From assembly GCA_002423075.1 (NCBI GenBank), contig DIUS01000009.1, positions 1 to 6,180 on the forward strand: a stretch of DNA of 6,180 nucleotides, read 5' to 3'. The notes below the pieces were generated by a model that made no database searches, was not told the DNA's origin, and saw only the letters and a list, made by a program, of their open reading frames with translations. The stretch comes from Microbacteriaceae bacterium UBA6152 (GTDB taxonomy: Bacteria > Actinomycetota > Actinomycetes > Actinomycetales > Microbacteriaceae). Of this stretch, positions 4,766 to 6,180 are shown piece after piece (the first letter of the stretch is position 1; the number at the start of each line of letters is the position of its first letter). The position numbers and the translations under genes were made by a program.

Positions 4766-5575
4766 ATGATCACCGACGCCGAGGCGCAACGGCTGCTGAA
4801 TGGGGATGTTCCTGACGGACGCCCCGAGTTCGCCGAACTTGCCGCCTCGATCGCCGACGTGCGTCACCACGTGATGCGGGCCGAGCCGACGCCGTCGGCA
4901 GCGCTCGCCGCTCGTCTCGAACGGCCGACGCTGGGGGTCAGCGTGGGCGCAGAACCGACATCACCTAAGGGGATCAAGAAGATGGTTGCATCGATTGCAG
5001 GGCTCGGAATCGCGGCGAAGGTGGCCGCAGCATCGGGCGTGCTCGCCCTCGGACTCGCGGGAGTAGGCGCCGCGGGCGCTCTGCCTGGCCCCGCCCAAGA
5101 CGCGTTCGATGATGTGGTCTCGACGATCGTCATGACCGAAGACGAGGGTGCGGTCGAGGAGTGCACGGTCGACGACGGCACGACCGACGGCACCGAAGAC
5201 GTTGCGCTCGAGAGCACCGTGGAAGACGGCACTGAAGAAGGCACCGAAGACGGCACCGAGGTTGTCGACGACACGTGCGCCGAAGACGAGCTGCCGGTCG
5301 GTTCGAAAGAGTTCAGCTCATGGGTCGTTCAGGGCGCGCAAGACCCCGACAAGGTCGGTGCAGAGTTCGGCGCCGCGGTCTCGGAGCAGGCTCGCGAGCT
5401 GCGCGAGGAGAAGGCCGAAGAGCGTGCTGAGAACGGCACGGGCAATGGCGGGTCGAGCAACGGCTTCGGCAACGGTGGTCGCAGCGACGACGACTCGGAC
5501 GACAGCACAGACGAGACCGAGCAGGCGCCGACCTCAGGCGGAAAGTCTGACGGCAACCGAGGCGGTCGCCCCTAA
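4766..5575 (+). CDS. Single-pass acidic membrane protein, candidate anti-sigma factor
   Basis: A 269-residue protein; it has no family I can name with certainty. Residues 1-72 are soluble and probably cytosolic (AEAQRLLNGDVPDGRPEFAELAASIADVRHHV). One hydrophobic segment follows at about 74-106, ending in GALPGPAQD, a motif I associate with actinobacterial proteins encoded beside sigma factors. The rest is very acidic and probably outside: Cys133, a DGTE-type repeat, Cys171, a conserved-looking patch SKEFSSWVVQGA (180-191), a charged helix (200-222), then an Asn/Gly/Ser/Asp-rich tail. The place right after a sigma gene suggests that the N-terminus restrains that sigma factor. No HxxxCxxC zinc motif is present, so it is not a standard zinc anti-sigma factor. 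ATG 4766 is preceded by GAGATGAG; ATG 4754 would add four residues. Translation is probably coupled to the sigma gene. The anti-sigma role is inferred. Confidence 0.8.
   Translation: MITDAEAQRLLNGDVPDGRPEFAELAASIADVRHHVMRAEPTPSAALAARLERPTLGVSVGAEPTSPKGIKKMVASIAGLGIAAKVAAASGVLALGLAGVGAAGALPGPAQDAFDDVVSTIVMTEDEGAVEECTVDDGTTDGTEDVALESTVEDGTEEGTEDGTEVVDDTCAEDELPVGSKEFSSWVVQGAQDPDKVGAEFGAAVSEQARELREEKAEERAENGTGNGGSSNGFGNGGRSDDDSDDSTDETEQAPTSGGKSDGNRGGRP
5174..5260 (+). repeat. 12-base coding repeat, unit GACGGCACCGAA (DGTE)
   Basis: GACGGCAC starts at 5174, 5186, 5225 and 5249, and the variant GAAGGCAC at 5237, so each block has a 12-base period. The first block has two units and the second three, separated by a 39-base start-to-start step. 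The peptide reads DGTTDGTED and then EDGTEEGTEDGTE. Nearly identical DNA units point to recent slippage or unequal exchange. The repeat lies between the only two cysteines of the outer domain. Confidence 0.7.
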
Positions 5576-5613
5576 CGTTTCGTGACGTGAACGCTGCTGA
5601 CAGGCGTTCGCGG

Positions 5614-5648
5614 TAGCGGCCCCGCACTTCGGGTGTGCGGGGCCGTTA
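5614..5648. terminator. Hairpin terminator between convergent genes
   Basis: CGGCCCCGCAC (5617-5627) and GTGCGGGGCCG (5635-5645) form a perfect 11-base stem with a 7-base loop. It extends outward by a G-T pair and the A-T and T-A pairs at 5615/5647 and 5614/5648. It starts about 40 bases after the stop of the membrane protein gene and ends 14 bases before the stop of the convergent NYN gene, so it may serve both. No T tract follows on either strand, a common state in high-GC actinobacteria, so it is not a classical intrinsic terminator. Confidence 0.7.
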
Positions 5649-5661
5649 TCGTGCGTGCGGA

Positions 5662-6180
5662 CTACTCGCGCAGCCGCACGAGGCGGGTCTGCGTCGATTC
5701 GTCGAGCTCGACGATGTTGGCGCGCGACTTCAAGAAGCTCGTGAACGAGTTGTAGCCGAGGGCCTTCTCGTTGAAGGCGGGGTCGAGGCGCTTCATCTGC
5801 TGCTTCAGCGCCGAGGCATGCGCCCAGTCGGCGTCGTCGGCTTCGTGCACGAGCCGCAAGGCGCGCTCGAGCAGGGCGCTCGCGGCGCGCTTGGTCGTGG
5901 CACTCTCGCTCGACGTGGCGTCAGCCGACCCGCCCGGGGCAACGGCTTTCGAGGCGCGTCGCGAGGTCTTCGCGGGAGTGGTGTCGGCGACAGCGTCGGG
6001 CGTGACATCGAGTTCGGCGGCGATGTGGGCGGCGGGGCGGATACCCGGTAGCGAGTCGTAGTCGGCGAACTCGTTGCACGCCGCCTTGAGGCTCTTGCTC
6101 GTGCCGCCCGCGACTCCGATGCCCACGATGTAGCGGCCGAGGCGCTTGGCGCGCTGGGCGAGGGCGATGTAGTCGCTGTC
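5662..6180 (-). CDS. NYN-domain protein with C-terminal OST-HTH/LOTUS domain (5' part missing)
   Basis: The last 172 residues of a gene that enters from the right edge; no start is present. The first visible residues, DSDYIALAQRAKRLGRYIVG followed by IGVAGGTSKSLKAACNEFADY, match the end of an NYN (LabA/DUF88-like) domain. That domain is a PIN-like nuclease fold; the DSD motif supplies acidic residues of the predicted metal site. A flexible Ala/Thr/Ser-rich linker (about 49-98) follows. Residues 99-160 fit an OST-HTH/LOTUS domain: SALLERALRLV, then DWAHASALKQQMKRLDPAF, then NEKALGYNSFTSFLKSR. LOTUS domains bind RNA, including G-rich RNA, so the full protein probably binds or cuts RNA; its substrate is unknown. 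The apparent GTG at 6126 is an internal valine. TAG stop at 5662-5664. Confidence 0.88.
   Translation of the reverse strand, partial: DSDYIALAQRAKRLGRYIVGIGVAGGTSKSLKAACNEFADYDSLPGIRPAAHIAAELDVTPDAVADTTPAKTSRRASKAVAPGGSADATSSESATTKRAASALLERALRLVHEADDADWAHASALKQQMKRLDPAFNEKALGYNSFTSFLKSRANIVELDESTQTRLVRLRE

Noticed and set aside
5174..5260. The 12-base repeats as a CRISPR or iteron array
   Set aside because: The units are in-frame coding repeats without spacers and lie inside a clear gene.
4864..5274. Ser/Val/Pro-rich minus-strand frame opposite the DGTE repeat
   Set aside because: The repetitive SSVPSSVPSS reading is only the reverse complement of the acidic repeat.

Overview
The window is high-GC DNA (about two-thirds G+C by eye) from what looks like an actinobacterial chromosome. 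Microbacteriaceae is the most likely family. Supporting signs are strong G/C bias at third codon positions, GTG as well as ATG starts, several apparently leaderless genes with a TANNNT-like box 6-7 bases before the start codon, and frequent GCATCC/GGATGC words. No rRNA, tRNA, insertion sequence, CRISPR array or phage gene was seen. Family names come from recognising protein motifs by eye; no search was run.

Layout, left to right. A minus-strand Phd/YefM-like antitoxin (20-475) runs towards the left edge, where a partner toxin would lie outside the window. A 212-base divergent region separates it from a plus-strand DUF1905 protein (688-1014). That gene converges with a minus-strand six-helix membrane protein (1011-1748), which diverges from a plus-strand DUF1697 protein (1790-2314). 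DUF1697 converges with a minus-strand AI-2E family transporter (2311-3441). Both convergent pairs share a CTAG in which each strand carries its own TAG stop. A second divergent region (3442-3594) leads to a plus-strand small membrane protein (3595-4104), an ECF-type sigma factor (4159-4752) and a single-pass acidic membrane protein (4766-5575). A strong hairpin ends this block. The C-terminal part of a minus-strand NYN-domain protein with an OST-HTH/LOTUS domain (5662-6180) runs off the right edge.

The genes mostly look like independent housekeeping or accessory units. The clear functional pair is the sigma factor and the membrane protein just after it. Their order, near-touching spacing, and the second protein's cytosolic N-terminus, one membrane helix and acidic outer domain suggest an envelope-sensing sigma/anti-sigma module, although the usual zinc anti-sigma motif is absent. 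The sigma gene ends in an A7 run; losing one A would fuse it in frame to the membrane protein.

The most interesting DNA-level signals are that A7 run, a 10-base word (GCGAGCATCC) found four times in three coding frames, a shared two-way -10 region, and repeats over two promoters.
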